From positions 868,001-932,000 of the forward strand of contig NZ_CP121261.1 in the NCBI RefSeq assembly GCF_029637605.1: a stretch of DNA of 64,000 nucleotides, written 5' to 3'. This DNA comes from Achromobacter spanius. Its GTDB lineage: Bacteria; Pseudomonadota; Gammaproteobacteria; Burkholderiales; Burkholderiaceae_B. A program made the position numbers and the translations under genes. The stretch's first letter is position 1. Each line of letters begins with the position of its first letter. Positions 7,895 through 16,854 of the stretch are shown here, piece by piece. Under the pieces are notes generated by a model. The model did no database searches. It was not told the DNA's origin and saw nothing but the letters and a program-made list of their open reading frames with translations.

Positions 7895-9333
7895 GCTTGC
7901 GCCTCTATGGCGGGCCTGCGCAGATGCCAAGGCGTGGCGGCCTGCAAGGCGGCGCCCAGGGTGAACAAGGTCATCTCCGCCAGATGCGCCGCGACCAGTT
8001 GAACGCCCATCGGCATGCCGGTATCGCATTGGCCCGCCGGCAGCGTCAGGCAGGGGTGTCCCGTCATGTCGAATACGCAGGTGTAACGCTGAAGCGCCGC
8101 GATCAATTCGGGCTGGTCGCCCAGGGTACTGATGGTGTGCAAGCTTAGCGGCGGCATGGGCTGCACGGGCGTGAGCAGCGCGTCGATGCCGGTGAATAAG
8201 GCGTCGACCTTGCCGCGCAGCGCCATGCGCCGCAGTAACAGACGTTGATAGTCCACGCCGGACAAGGCGTGACCCGCGTCAAGCACCGCCGCCAAGATGG
8301 GGCCGTACTCCGCGCGGCGGGACGGGTAGGTGTCGGCATGGGCGACCGCGGCTTCCACCGCGCAGTGGGGCGCCCAGTCGCGAACCGCCTGTTCGCCGTC
8401 CGTAATCGGAAAGCGTACCGGGACCAGCGTTGCGCCCAAGTCCTTGAATGTCTGCGCGGCCGACGCCAGCATGCGCTGCGTCTGCGCGTCGACATCGGTG
8501 CCGTTCCAATCGGGATCGATACCGATCCGCAATCCGTGCAGGGAGCCAGCGGGCAACTGCGTGTAGCGCGGCACCGGCGCTTGCAGCGCGGTGGGGTCCA
8601 GCGGATCGGCGCCCGCCATGGTTTCCAGCATGACGGCGGCATCTTGCACGCTGCGCGCGATGACGCCGATGTGATCCAGCGACGCCGCCAGCTCTATGGT
8701 GCCGTGCCGGCTGACGCGGCCCCAGGTCGGCTTGATGCCGGTCAGGCCGGTGGCGGCGCAGGGCCAGCGGATGGATCCTCCGGTATCCGATGCCGTCGCC
8801 GCAAAGCAAAGCCCAGCCGCCGTGGCCACCGCAGAGCCGCTGGACGAGATGCCAGTCCAGTAGTCCGCATTCCAAGGGTTGCGCGGGGGCGTGATGGCGG
8901 GGTGGTGGTCGGAGTACGCGCCTTCCGTCATTTGCAATTGCCCCAGCAGCACCGCGCCCGCGTCGCGCAGGCGGCGGACAACGGTGGCGTCATGCGTGGC
9001 GGGCGCGTTGCGATGGATCGTCATGCCAGCGGAGGCGGGTACGTTTTGCTGGCGGCACAGGTCTTTCAGCGCGATAGGAACGCCGTGCAGCGGGCCTCGG
9101 TATCGCCCCGCGTGTATCTCGGCTTCAGCGTTGTGCGCCGCTTGCAGCGCCAGCTCAGCCGTTATGCAGGCGTAGCTGCGCAGCGCGCCGTCGCGGGCTT
9201 CGATGCGCTGCAATTGGCGGTGAGTCAGTTCAACGGGGGATATGTCGCGGGTTTGGATCAAGCTTGCGACACAGGTCAGGTCTTGATCCAGCAGGTCAGC
9301 CTGGGCGTGGGCGGGGAGGGCAGTTTCATTCAT
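7891..9333 (-). CDS. amidase signature family hydrolase
   Basis: 480 residues, the normal length for the amidase signature family. The Ser-cisSer-Lys triad is visible: Lys90 in HGVPIALKD, the cis-Ser region GISSSGSAVATAAG at 161-174 (Ser163 by spacing), and nucleophile Ser187 in ASDTGGSIRWP. The usual glycine-rich stretch GGSSGGS is altered to GISSSGS, but the triad is intact. Such enzymes hydrolyse amides, including indole-acetamide, aryl amides and Asn/Gln-tRNA. Nothing in the context suggests a GatCAB subunit. It is translationally coupled to the MFS gene and divergent from a LysR gene with an inverted repeat between, so it is a small regulated catabolic operon. Confidence 0.85.
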   Translation of the reverse strand: MNETALPAHAQADLLDQDLTCVASLIQTRDISPVELTHRQLQRIEARDGALRSYACITAELALQAAHNAEAEIHAGRYRGPLHGVPIALKDLCRQQNVPASAGMTIHRNAPATHDATVVRRLRDAGAVLLGQLQMTEGAYSDHHPAITPPRNPWNADYWTGISSSGSAVATAAGLCFAATASDTGGSIRWPCAATGLTGIKPTWGRVSRHGTIELAASLDHIGVIARSVQDAAVMLETMAGADPLDPTALQAPVPRYTQLPAGSLHGLRIGIDPDWNGTDVDAQTQRMLASAAQTFKDLGATLVPVRFPITDGEQAVRDWAPHCAVEAAVAHADTYPSRRAEYGPILAAVLDAGHALSGVDYQRLLLRRMALRGKVDALFTGIDALLTPVQPMPPLSLHTISTLGDQPELIAALQRYTCVFDMTGHPCLTLPAGQCDTGMPMGVQLVAAHLAEMTLFTLGAALQAATPWHLRRPAIEAQA

Positions 9334-9429
9334 ATAGTTCAGCTATTCCATGGGTCATCGGATATGTTGAATAATCCAGGTAAATTAGCGGCATTGGAGC
9401 GACCTAACAAACCCTGATTTCTATCGAAT

Positions 9430-9452
9430 TCAGATTAGTAAAACTATTCTGA
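9430..9452. promoter_or_regulatory. inverted repeat, probable LysR operator
   Basis: TCAGATTAGT (9430-9439), a 3-nt centre AAA, then ACTATTCTGA (9443-9452): arms match at 9 of 10 positions. It lies in the divergent amidase/LysR intergenic region, 16 bp before the LysR start, where an autoregulatory LysR site is expected. Confidence 0.65.
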
Positions 9453-9467
9453 CGAATGCCGTGATGA

Positions 9468-10385
9468 ATGCTCATGACCCAGCAAAGACTCCCCCCGCTT
9501 AACGCGCTGCGCGCCTTTGATGCCGCCGCGCGCCATCAGTCCATGAAGGCGGCGGCGGAAGAACTTTGTGTGACTCCCGGCGCGGTCAGCCAGTTGATCA
9601 AGACCCTGGAGCAGCATCTGGGCGTGGCGCTCTTTGTGCGCGTGAATCGCGGCATCCTGCTGACCGATGCCGGCAAGAATTACCTGCCGCCAATTCGCAA
9701 TGCATTTCGCCAGATACTGGATGCCTCGGCACGCATCGCGGCGGCGCCGGCAAGCCGTGTGCTGACGGTCAGCACCACCACATTCTTTGCATCGGCTTGG
9801 CTGATTCCTCGCCTGAACGACTTTCACGCGCGCCATCCCGACATTGACTTGCAAGTGGTGACCAACAACGCCTTGACGGATTTTTCACGCGATGGCGTGG
9901 ACATCGCCATTCGGCATGGAATGGGCCGCTATCCGGGCCTGCAAAGCGAACACCTCTTGACGGTGAGCGTCGTGCCGGTGGCATCCGCCAGCCTGGTTGC
10001 CACATTGGGCATGCCAGCCAATGCGCAGGATCTGCTGCGCTGGCCACGAGTGCATGACGAAAAGCGTAATGGCTGGCAGCTTTGGTTTGCGGCGCAGGGC
10101 ATCGAAGATGCAGGCATGCCCAAGGGGCCTGCGTTTGACGACGGCAGCCTGCTACTGACGGCTGTCACCGCCGGGCAGGGCATGGGGCTGTTGCCGGTGG
10201 CAATGGTGGAAGACGAGCTGGCCGCGGGGCGGCTGGTCCGCTTGGCGGATGAGGCCTGGCTGGAGGACTTTGGCTACTACCTGGTGTGGCCGGGCAGGGG
10301 GCCGATGGCGGACAAGGTCCGCGCGTTCCGGGATTGGTTGCGCTTGTCTGGCGCCGTCAGCCCTTGTGCGCCAGCGCTTGGATAA
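9468..10385 (+). CDS. LysR-family regulator, GcvA-like
   Basis: 305 residues (302 if the second ATG at 9474 is used). Winged helix-turn-helix at residues 10-70: LPPLNALRAFDAAARHQSMKAAAEELCVTPGAVSQLIKTLEQHLG. The effector-binding domain follows, with the GcvA-type landmarks VSTTTFFASAWLIPRL and ARHPDIDLQV. It is transcribed away from the amidase-MFS operon and is its likely regulator. Its last 29 bp overlap the 3-prime end of a convergent membrane-protein gene. Confidence 0.86.
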   Translation: MLMTQQRLPPLNALRAFDAAARHQSMKAAAEELCVTPGAVSQLIKTLEQHLGVALFVRVNRGILLTDAGKNYLPPIRNAFRQILDASARIAAAPASRVLTVSTTTFFASAWLIPRLNDFHARHPDIDLQVVTNNALTDFSRDGVDIAIRHGMGRYPGLQSEHLLTVSVVPVASASLVATLGMPANAQDLLRWPRVHDEKRNGWQLWFAAQGIEDAGMPKGPAFDDGSLLLTAVTAGQGMGLLPVAMVEDELAAGRLVRLADEAWLEDFGYYLVWPGRGPMADKVRAFRDWLRLSGAVSPCAPALG

Positions 10386-10971
10386 AGCCGCTGCAAAACA
10401 GCTGGTCGAAGCTGTATTCGGCGCGTGGGCTGCCACAGTCAATGCTGCTGGCGGGCAACGTCACCGTGGTCAGCGACAGCGCTGCGATGAACGTGATCCC
10501 GGCGACCCTGGGCAGCACGGAAGCCATGAAATGCCGCAGGCGGTCACGCGGCAGACGGCGCATGGGTTGGTTCAGCTCGAAGGCGTCTTGAAGCCGGCGC
10601 GCGCGATCGTTGAACAAAAACTGGCGCCATTGCATGCTGGCGATGCAGAAGATCACCGGAAAGAAAAAGCCCAGGATGAGCAGTACGACGCCTTGATTGC
10701 CAATGATATTCAACTGCCCCAGCGCCGCTACGCCGGCGATGCTGGCCAGCGACAGCGTCGCAATCAATTTCGCCGCTTCCCGTTCCGCCGCGACTTCATT
10801 TTCCTGGGCCTTGACCCACAACTCGAACCGGCGTGGCTCCCAATGCATGGTGGGATCCTCGGGAAGCGCCGGATCGCGCTCGTCATCCTGTCGAAGGTAA
10901 ACGCTGAGTTTGCCCAGGCCGTAGGCGACGATGCCCACGATGATTGCCGTCATTTGTACTGCAAGCGTCAT
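10357..10971 (-). CDS. membrane protein of unknown function
   Basis: 204 residues; I do not recognise the family. Visible features are an N-terminal helix (residues ~4-23, MTAIIVGIVAYGLGKLSVYL), a charged segment with many Glu/Arg residues (~27-66), a pair of hydrophobic helices (~68-113) and a further helix near 155-172 (VLPRVAGITFIAALSLTTV). The two cysteines near the C-terminus (IDCGSPRAEYSFDQLFCSG) could form a disulfide if that tail is periplasmic. It overlaps the convergent LysR gene by 29 bp. No functional inference is made. Confidence 0.6.
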   Translation of the reverse strand: MTLAVQMTAIIVGIVAYGLGKLSVYLRQDDERDPALPEDPTMHWEPRRFELWVKAQENEVAAEREAAKLIATLSLASIAGVAALGQLNIIGNQGVVLLILGFFFPVIFCIASMQWRQFLFNDRARRLQDAFELNQPMRRLPRDRLRHFMASVLPRVAGITFIAALSLTTVTLPASSIDCGSPRAEYSFDQLFCSGFIQALAHKG

Positions 10972-11033
10972 GTTGGAACCCTGAAAAGTTGTCTGTCCGG
11001 GGGCGCGCGTGCCGTGCAGGCGGCGCTATTGCC

Positions 11034-11426
11034 TCAGCCTTGCACCGGCGTGCACAGTTCCACCAGCGTGCCGTCGGGGCAGCGCAGGTAAGACACGACT
11101 TGCCCCCATGGCTTGGCGGTCGGCGCACTGAGTTCGGTTGCGCCCAGCGACAAGGCCTTGGCGTGGGCGGCGGCAACGTCGTTGGTCACAAAACCTACTT
11201 CCATGCCCAGCGGCTTGGGCGACGCCGATGCTTCCACGTGCCCGGTGGTGAAGTTCATGGCAGCCAGTTCATGCGCCGCGAATGACAGCGTGGTGGCACC
11301 GGTATCAAGCTCTCCGTAGGTTTTTGATTCGTGCAGGAACCGCACCGGAAAGCCGAATGCTTTTTCAAAAAACGACAACGACGCCGCTACGTCGGGCACG
11401 TAAATGATGGTGTATCCGAACTTCAT
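11034..11426 (-). CDS. VOC-family (glyoxalase/bleomycin-resistance fold) protein
   Basis: 130 residues from the ATG at 11426, chosen because AAGGAG sits 7 nt upstream; the longer upstream frame is spurious. One vicinal-oxygen-chelate fold: KFGYTIIYVPDVAASLSFFEKAFGF at the N-terminus, FAAHELAAM in the middle, and the second motif FVTNDVAAAHAKALSLGA ... YLRCPDGTLVELCTP. Family members bind small electrophiles or metals (glyoxalase I, antibiotic binding); the substrate cannot be called. It stands alone, about 150 bp from the next gene. Confidence 0.8.
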   Translation of the reverse strand: MKFGYTIIYVPDVAASLSFFEKAFGFPVRFLHESKTYGELDTGATTLSFAAHELAAMNFTTGHVEASASPKPLGMEVGFVTNDVAAAHAKALSLGATELSAPTAKPWGQVVSYLRCPDGTLVELCTPVQG

Positions 11427-11575
11427 GGAGGTCTCCTTGAAAGCCTGCTCCACGCGCCGACACGGTTGCCGACGCCGATGCTGCGCATCATACGCGGACG
11501 TGGCAAAACGGCGTTGGCCCGCGGCTTGCGGCACGTCATTTACCGGCTTTTGCAAGGCTTCGGTAAATGAAGCGT

Positions 11576-12502
11576 TTAGCGGGCGCGGGCTCGCGGGGTC
11601 GTGCTTTGCTGCAAGCACGCGCTCGCCTGTTCCGCCAACCCTTGCTGAAGCAACTGCGCGGGTGCGCTCATGGCGCGGTCTTTCGACCACACCACCGCCA
11701 GCACCGGGTCTTCCAATGGCAGCAAATGACGCGCCACCAATCCCTGGCGTTCCGCGTAGTGCGCGCCCAGACTTTCCACGATCGCCACGCCCAAGCCTTG
11801 CGCCGCCAGCGCGCAGGCCGCCGATGATTGCGCCACTTCGATGATGGGCCGATAAGGCAGTCCGCGCGCTTCCAGCGCCTGGCGCGTTGCGCGGCCGGCG
11901 GGCAGGGCGGGGGCCAGCACGATGGGGCCGGCGTCGGCCACCTGTTCAAGCGTCAGCGCTGGCTGTTGCGCCCAGGGATGATCCCGCGCCATCACCGCAT
12001 GCAGGCCCAACGGCGCCAGCCGCAGGCTGCTGACTCGGTCGATGTCTGACGGTGCGCCGATGATGATGCCCAGGTCGATACGATGGTCCACCGCCATTTC
12101 GATGATCTCCAGCGCGATGCCGGCGCGAACCGTGACGGCCACCAACGGATGGGCTTGTCGCATGCCGGCCAGGGCCGGGGGCAAGAGGCTGGACGCCGCA
12201 ATCGCAACCGCGCCCACGTCCAGCCGCGCCAGCGCGCCTTGCCGGATGTCGACGGCCAGCCGGTCGACCGCTTCAATGCCGGCCAGGGCGTTGAGCACTT
12301 CGGGTATCAGCGCGCGGCCCTGGCTGGTGAGGTGCAGCCGGCGGTTCTCGCGGCTGAACAGCGCGAAGCCCAGGCGGGTTTCCATGTCGCGCAACAGCGC
12401 GCTGGCGGCGGGCTGGGTCATGTTGACCGACGCCGCGGCGGCGGTGACGGTGTCGTGCCGGTACATGGCGCGCAGCAGCAGGAGTTCTCGCCGGTTGAAC
12501 AT
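11576..12502 (-). CDS. LysR-family regulator of the adjacent enolase-superfamily operon
   Basis: 308 residues from the ATG at 12502 (MFNRRELLLLRAM), which fits the usual LysR N-terminus. An in-frame ATG at 12532 would add ten residues; neither start has a good Shine-Dalgarno sequence. Helix-turn-helix near residues 15-60 (DTVTAAAASVNMTQPAASALLRDME) and a typical effector domain (DVGAVAIAASSLLPPAL, PALPAGRATRQALEARGL). Divergent from the enolase-superfamily/Bug genes. The start codon lies inside a palindrome (12500-12516), consistent with autorepression. Confidence 0.82.
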   Translation of the reverse strand: MFNRRELLLLRAMYRHDTVTAAAASVNMTQPAASALLRDMETRLGFALFSRENRRLHLTSQGRALIPEVLNALAGIEAVDRLAVDIRQGALARLDVGAVAIAASSLLPPALAGMRQAHPLVAVTVRAGIALEIIEMAVDHRIDLGIIIGAPSDIDRVSSLRLAPLGLHAVMARDHPWAQQPALTLEQVADAGPIVLAPALPAGRATRQALEARGLPYRPIIEVAQSSAACALAAQGLGVAIVESLGAHYAERQGLVARHLLPLEDPVLAVVWSKDRAMSAPAQLLQQGLAEQASACLQQSTTPRARAR

Positions 12503-12547
12503 ATGAAATTCATATGGAAATAGACAATTCATCTATTTGACCATATG
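12500..12547. promoter_or_regulatory. nested inverted repeats, probable LysR operator
   Basis: A perfect palindrome with one central base (CATATGAAATTCATATG, 12500-12516) is followed by AAATAGA (12518-12524) and TCTATTT (12532-12538), and a third CATATG at 12542-12547. The segment from 12511 to 12547 forms a second, larger near-perfect inverted repeat. It is positioned between the LysR gene and the divergent enolase-superfamily gene. Confidence 0.6.
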
Positions 12548-12647
12548 AAGTAAGCGCCGCCAGAATGGGTGGATCGTGTCCTGAATCGTCGCCCTGATTT
12601 TTCATCCCAGTTCTTCAGCCTGATCCTGCATCCTTCCCCTAGCCGTC

Positions 12648-13745
12648 ATGCCTGCCAACACCATCGTTTCCGTCACCTGCATTCCCCTGCGCCTGCCGTT
12701 CCATCACTGGAGTCCGTCGCCCCTGTTTGCCGGCCGTCCGCGCGACAAGCTGGACAGCGCGCTGGTGCGCGTGCAGACGGAAGACGGCACGGTGGCCTGG
12801 GGCGAGTCGTATTGCGTGGAGCCGCGCGCCTTGCTCGCTATTTTTGAGACGCTGATCGCGCCGCTGGCCTGCGGGCGGGAAGCGGATGACGACAGCTTGC
12901 TGCCGGGCATGCAGCGCACACTGCACAACCTGGGGCGGTCCGGTCCCGTGGTGCATGCATTGGCTGGCCTGGACATCGCGCTATGGGACCTGCGCGCCAA
13001 GCGCGCGGGCGTGCCCTTGTATCAATTGCTGGGCGGCAAGCGCCGCGAGCGCGTGCGCGTCTATGCGTCGTTGCTTCAGTACTACGGCAACGCCGAGCGC
13101 CTGGACGCGGTGACGACGCGGGCCATGAATGAAGGCTATACCGAGATCAAGCTGCACGAGCGCACCGCCGATGCGCTGGCCGCCGTGCGCCGCAGCACGG
13201 GGGCGGGCGTACCCATCATGGTGGACACGAATTGCGCCTGGCTGCCAGGCGAGGCCGAAGCCGCCATAGCCGCCATGCGCCCGCACGATCCCCTTTGGAT
13301 CGAAGAGCCGCTGTGGCCGCCGGAGGACGATCGCGCGCTGGCCCGCTTGAAGCGCGCGTGCGGCATTCCGTTGGCCGTGGGCGAGAACGCCAGCAGCGTC
13401 ACCGACCTGGAGCGGGTGGTGGACAACGAAGCCGCGCAGTACGTGCAGCCCAGCGTCATCAAGCTGGGCCTGACCGGCGCGTGGCGCATCGCGCAGAAAT
13501 GCGCGGGGACGAACGTTGTGTGCGCGCCGCAGGTGGCGTTCTTTGGTCCGGGCTTTCTGGCCAGCCTGCATCTGATCGCGGCGCAGCAGACCGAGGTGTC
13601 GTTGGAACGCCTATACGTTGAGCTCGCGCACGTGCCCTATGGGCGCAGCGTGCCCATCACAGACGGTTGGGTGCAGGTGCCGGACGGGCCGGGACTGGGC
13701 GCCGATCCGGAGGCGGAGCTTGCAGCAGGCCGGTTCAGCGCCTGA
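12648..13745 (+). CDS. mandelate racemase/muconate lactonizing enzyme family protein
   Basis: 365 residues. The N-terminal capping domain spans 1-~135 and a barrel follows. Visible catalytic features are Lys168-x-His170 (TEIKLHER) at the end of the second strand, and metal ligands Asp193 (MVDTN), Glu219/220 (WIEEP) and Glu246 (AVGENAS). The position that is often the catalytic His in acid-sugar dehydratases (APH) is Gln here (CAPQVAFFGPG), so the acid/base chemistry differs from galactonate-type dehydratases. It abstracts a proton alpha to a carboxylate in family terms; the substrate is unknown. It is followed by a Bug receptor gene 58 bp on, and both are divergent from a LysR gene. Confidence 0.85.
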   Translation: MPANTIVSVTCIPLRLPFHHWSPSPLFAGRPRDKLDSALVRVQTEDGTVAWGESYCVEPRALLAIFETLIAPLACGREADDDSLLPGMQRTLHNLGRSGPVVHALAGLDIALWDLRAKRAGVPLYQLLGGKRRERVRVYASLLQYYGNAERLDAVTTRAMNEGYTEIKLHERTADALAAVRRSTGAGVPIMVDTNCAWLPGEAEAAIAAMRPHDPLWIEEPLWPPEDDRALARLKRACGIPLAVGENASSVTDLERVVDNEAAQYVQPSVIKLGLTGAWRIAQKCAGTNVVCAPQVAFFGPGFLASLHLIAAQQTEVSLERLYVELAHVPYGRSVPITDGWVQVPDGPGLGADPEAELAAGRFSA

Positions 13746-13803
13746 CACGACGACAACGCGAGCCCAAAGAGGCCGCATCAAACATAAACCAGGAGACAAA
13801 GAC

Positions 13804-14796
13804 ATGCACCCATCGCGCAGAGCGTTTCTGATCAACGGCACGACCATGGCAGTGGGCGCGGCCGCGTTGCCCTGGACCTTCGCGGCACGCGCCGCGCGGT
13901 ATCCGGACAAGGCGGTGCGCCTCTATATACCCTATCCGCCAGGTGCGGCCACCGACACGCTGGGCCGCATGGCGGGGCAGGTATACGCCGAAGCGCTGGG
14001 CCAGCCCTTCGTGGTGGAAAACCGGGGCGGTGGCGGCACCACGATCGGCACGCGCGCCTTGGCGGTGTCGGCGCCGGACGGCTACACCATCGGCATGGTC
14101 GACTCCACCTTCACGATCAATCCCGCGCTGCTGGGCGATCGCCAGCCTTACGACGCGATCAAGGACTTTGCGCCGATCTCGCTGATGGCGACCGCGCCGT
14201 TCGTGATGGTGGTGCATCCGTCGGTCAAGGCCACCGATGTTGCCTCCTTTGTGGCGCTGGCCAAGGCGCAGCCGGGCACGCTGTCGTTTGGATCGGCGGG
14301 GGTGGGCAGCGGACCGCATCTGGCGGGCGAGCAACTGCGCCAACAGGCGGGCGTGGACGTGCTGCATGTGCCGTACCGGGGCGGCGGCACGGTGATCACC
14401 GACCTGTTGGGCGGCCAGGTGCAGTTTGCCTTCGCCACGGTTCCCACGCTGCTGGAACACATCAAGGCGGGGCGCCTGCGGGCTTTGGCGGTGACGAGCC
14501 CGAAGCGCGTCAGCCAGTTGCCTGATGTGCCGACGTTTGCCGAGGCCGGCTTGCCGGGCGTGGACATCTCGCCCTTGTTCGGCCTGGTGGCACCGGCAGG
14601 GGTGCCGGACCCGATCATCGATCGCCTGTCGAAGACGCTGGCGGACTCCGTGCGCAACGGCGCGCTGCGCGACAAGCTGGCAGGCTTGGGCTTTCAGCCG
14701 GTGGGCAGCACACCGGCTGAATTCGCGCAGCGGATCAGGGATGATGTGGCGAAGTGGACCCGCGTGATCCAGCGCGGCGGGATCAAGGCGGAGTAG
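13804..14796 (+). CDS. Bug/TctC-type periplasmic solute receptor (Tat-like signal)
   Basis: 330 residues from the ATG at 13804, preceded by AGGAGAC. The N-terminus SRRAFLINGTTMAVGAAALPW looks like a twin-arginine signal, unusual for this family. Mature Bug landmarks: [43 protein letters not shown], and the C-terminal SQLPDVPTFAEAGLPG. Bug proteins bind small organic acids in the periplasm, for tripartite tricarboxylate transporters or for sensing. It is in the same transcription unit as the enolase-superfamily enzyme, so the ligand is probably that enzyme's substrate. Confidence 0.87.
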   Translation: MHPSRRAFLINGTTMAVGAAALPWTFAARAARYPDKAVRLYIPYPPGAATDTLGRMAGQVYAEALGQPFVVENRGGGGTTIGTRALAVSAPDGYTIGMVDSTFTINPALLGDRQPYDAIKDFAPISLMATAPFVMVVHPSVKATDVASFVALAKAQPGTLSFGSAGVGSGPHLAGEQLRQQAGVDVLHVPYRGGGTVITDLLGGQVQFAFATVPTLLEHIKAGRLRALAVTSPKRVSQLPDVPTFAEAGLPGVDISPLFGLVAPAGVPDPIIDRLSKTLADSVRNGALRDKLAGLGFQPVGSTPAEFAQRIRDDVAKWTRVIQRGGIKAE

Positions 14797-14908
14797 GGTG
14801 CGCCGATGGCGCCCGCGCGCATGCTCGGTGGAGCTCAAGGTGGGGTAAGGAGGCCACTCGAAAATGGCTTTGTGCACACGTCGAACCGGTTTATACCCAG
14901 TGCGCAGG

Positions 14909-15892
14909 TCATTCGGGCGCGATTCCTGCCGCCTTGATGACCCTGCCCCATTTCTGAATATCGGCGGCCTGAAATTCGTTCAGCTCGGCAGAAGTCGTTG
15001 TCCACGCCTGAGTCGCCGAGTTCCGAAAGAATGCCCGCGCGCCGTCGCTGCCCATCGCCCCGACCAGCAACTGCCTTAGCGTCGCAGCAATTGGCGCGGG
15101 AGTTCCGGCGGGAACGTAGGCAGCGAACCAATAGCCCATGTCATAGCCTTTGATGCCGGCCTCGTCCAGGGTAGGCACATTCGGCAGTTGCGGCAGGCGT
15201 TCCTGGGTTGATGCGCCGAGTGGGCGCAGTCTGCCTGCCTCGATCTGCGACAAACCGGTTACGGTGTCGATCACCATCATGTCGATGTGCCCGCCCAGCA
15301 GATCGTTGAGCGCATTGGGATTGCTGTTGTAGCCGACCCAGACGATATCCGTACCGGTCAGTTGCTTGAGCATTTCGCCTGCGATGCGGCTGGACGAATT
15401 GCCGCTGCCGAAGCTCAGTTTCCCGGGGGCTTGCTTGGCCGCGCGAATCAGGTCATCGACCGTGCGATAAGGCGAGTCGGCTTTCACCACTAAAACCTGG
15501 CCGCCGCGTCCCAGTCCTGTCAGTGGGGTGAAATCCGCTACCGGGTCATAAGGAAGCGTCTTGAAAAGATGGGGGTTGGCGGCTTGCGTCGTGTTGGTGG
15601 TGATCAAGACCGTGTAGCCGTCGGGGGCGGCTCGGGCCACGTGATGCGCGGCGATCATGCCGCTTGCGCCTGGCCGGTTTTCCACGACGACAGCTTGCCC
15701 CGTCTGCTGTGTCAGCGACGCTGACAATGCACGAGCCAGCAGGTCGGTTGCACTGCCCGCGCCGAATGGCACGACAAATGTCACGGGCTTTTCCGGATAG
15801 CCAGCCGCATGTGCCGATGCGGTCCAGGCGAGGCCAAGGACGGCCAACATCGACGCCGCCAGGCGGACGATAAAAGTGATGATGGGGTTCAT
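14909..15892 (-). CDS. Bug/TctC-type periplasmic solute receptor
   Basis: 327 residues with a Sec signal peptide (residues 1-29, ending AHAAG). Landmarks are [66 protein letters not shown] and QLPNVPTLDEAGIKG. It is the third gene of a CoA-transferase/crotonase/Bug operon, 95 bp after the crotonase gene. It therefore probably delivers or senses the acid that is activated to a CoA thioester. No tctAB partners are adjacent; orphan Bug receptors are common in this bacterial group. Confidence 0.87.
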   Translation of the reverse strand: MNPIITFIVRLAASMLAVLGLAWTASAHAAGYPEKPVTFVVPFGAGSATDLLARALSASLTQQTGQAVVVENRPGASGMIAAHHVARAAPDGYTVLITTNTTQAANPHLFKTLPYDPVADFTPLTGLGRGGQVLVVKADSPYRTVDDLIRAAKQAPGKLSFGSGNSSSRIAGEMLKQLTGTDIVWVGYNSNPNALNDLLGGHIDMMVIDTVTGLSQIEAGRLRPLGASTQERLPQLPNVPTLDEAGIKGYDMGYWFAAYVPAGTPAPIAATLRQLLVGAMGSDGARAFFRNSATQAWTTTSAELNEFQAADIQKWGRVIKAAGIAPE

Positions 15893-15987
15893 GATGTTTG
15901 TCTCCTTTAGTTAGTTGGTGCGGGCGTCATTGGCCTGCACGCTTCGTATGCCAGCTTCCTGGGTGCGCGCTCAACGCGCTCACGCGC

Positions 15988-16839
15988 TCACGCGGGCTGA
16001 CTAGCAAGATCGCGACGGGTGCGCTGCGCTAGAAACTCGCGGACAACGGCCTTGTGCTCATCCCCGCAAAGCAAAATCGCCTGCATGGCGGCAGCGGTTT
16101 CCAGCGCCATCGGCAAGGTCGACTCGGCGGCATCCAATACCAGGCGCTTGGCCATGCGCAAGGCTTGGGGCGGGTTCGACGCAATGCGCCGGGCCAAGGC
16201 GGCGCTGGCCTCGTCCAAGGCTTCCGGCGCCACCACGCGGGACACCATGCCCAGTTGCAACGCGGTCGACGCGTCGATGAATTCGCTGGTCAGCGTCAAC
16301 TCCAAAGCCTTTGCCGTCCCCACGATGCGGGTCAAGAACCAGGCGCCGCCTATGCCAGACACCAGGCCCAGTCGCAGGAAGCTCTCGGCAAATGTCGCGC
16401 TTTCGCTGGCCACGCGCAGGTCGCACATGAGGGCCAAGTCACAGCCGGCTCCCACCGCCGCCCCATTGACCGCCGCAATAGATGGCATCTGCAAGGCTTG
16501 CAATGCATGGGTGATTCGATGCAGCGTTGATTTCAGTCGGGCTCGGACCTCGGTGGCGGAGCCCTGCATCAAATCGGCCCCTTGTTCCATATCTTTCACA
16601 TTGCCGCCCGTGCAGAAGTGCTTGCCCGTGGCGCGCAGCAATACGCAATGAACGTTTGATAGCGTATTGGCCCGTTCCAGGGCCTCGGCAAGCGCCTCGG
16701 CCATGCGCACCGACATGGCATTGCCTGTGTCCGGGTCATTGAGGGTCAATGTGAGGACGCCGTCGGCGACGTTTTGCTGGATCAATAGGTCGGCAGGGGC
16801 CGAGGCGGCCTCTCCGGCGACGGATTCATTGGATTTCAT
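15988..16839 (-). CDS. enoyl-CoA hydratase/isomerase (crotonase) family protein with non-canonical active site
   Basis: 283 residues, crotonase fold. The oxyanion-hole segments are present: KHFCTGGNVKDM and AAVNGAAVGAGCDLALMCD. The two glutamates of classical enoyl-CoA hydratase are not conserved: the first position (GGGCE in the rat enzyme) is Asp in GAGCDLA. The second (FGQPE) aligns with Phe in FAESFLRLGL. The Asp used by some isomerases (PD.GG) is Gly (VSGIGGAW). The enzyme therefore probably carries out a different CoA-thioester reaction. It begins 15 bp after the CoA-transferase gene. Confidence 0.83.
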   Translation of the reverse strand: MKSNESVAGEAASAPADLLIQQNVADGVLTLTLNDPDTGNAMSVRMAEALAEALERANTLSNVHCVLLRATGKHFCTGGNVKDMEQGADLMQGSATEVRARLKSTLHRITHALQALQMPSIAAVNGAAVGAGCDLALMCDLRVASESATFAESFLRLGLVSGIGGAWFLTRIVGTAKALELTLTSEFIDASTALQLGMVSRVVAPEALDEASAALARRIASNPPQALRMAKRLVLDAAESTLPMALETAAAMQAILLCGDEHKAVVREFLAQRTRRDLASQPA

Positions 16840-16854
16840 TGGTGTGTCCTTGGC

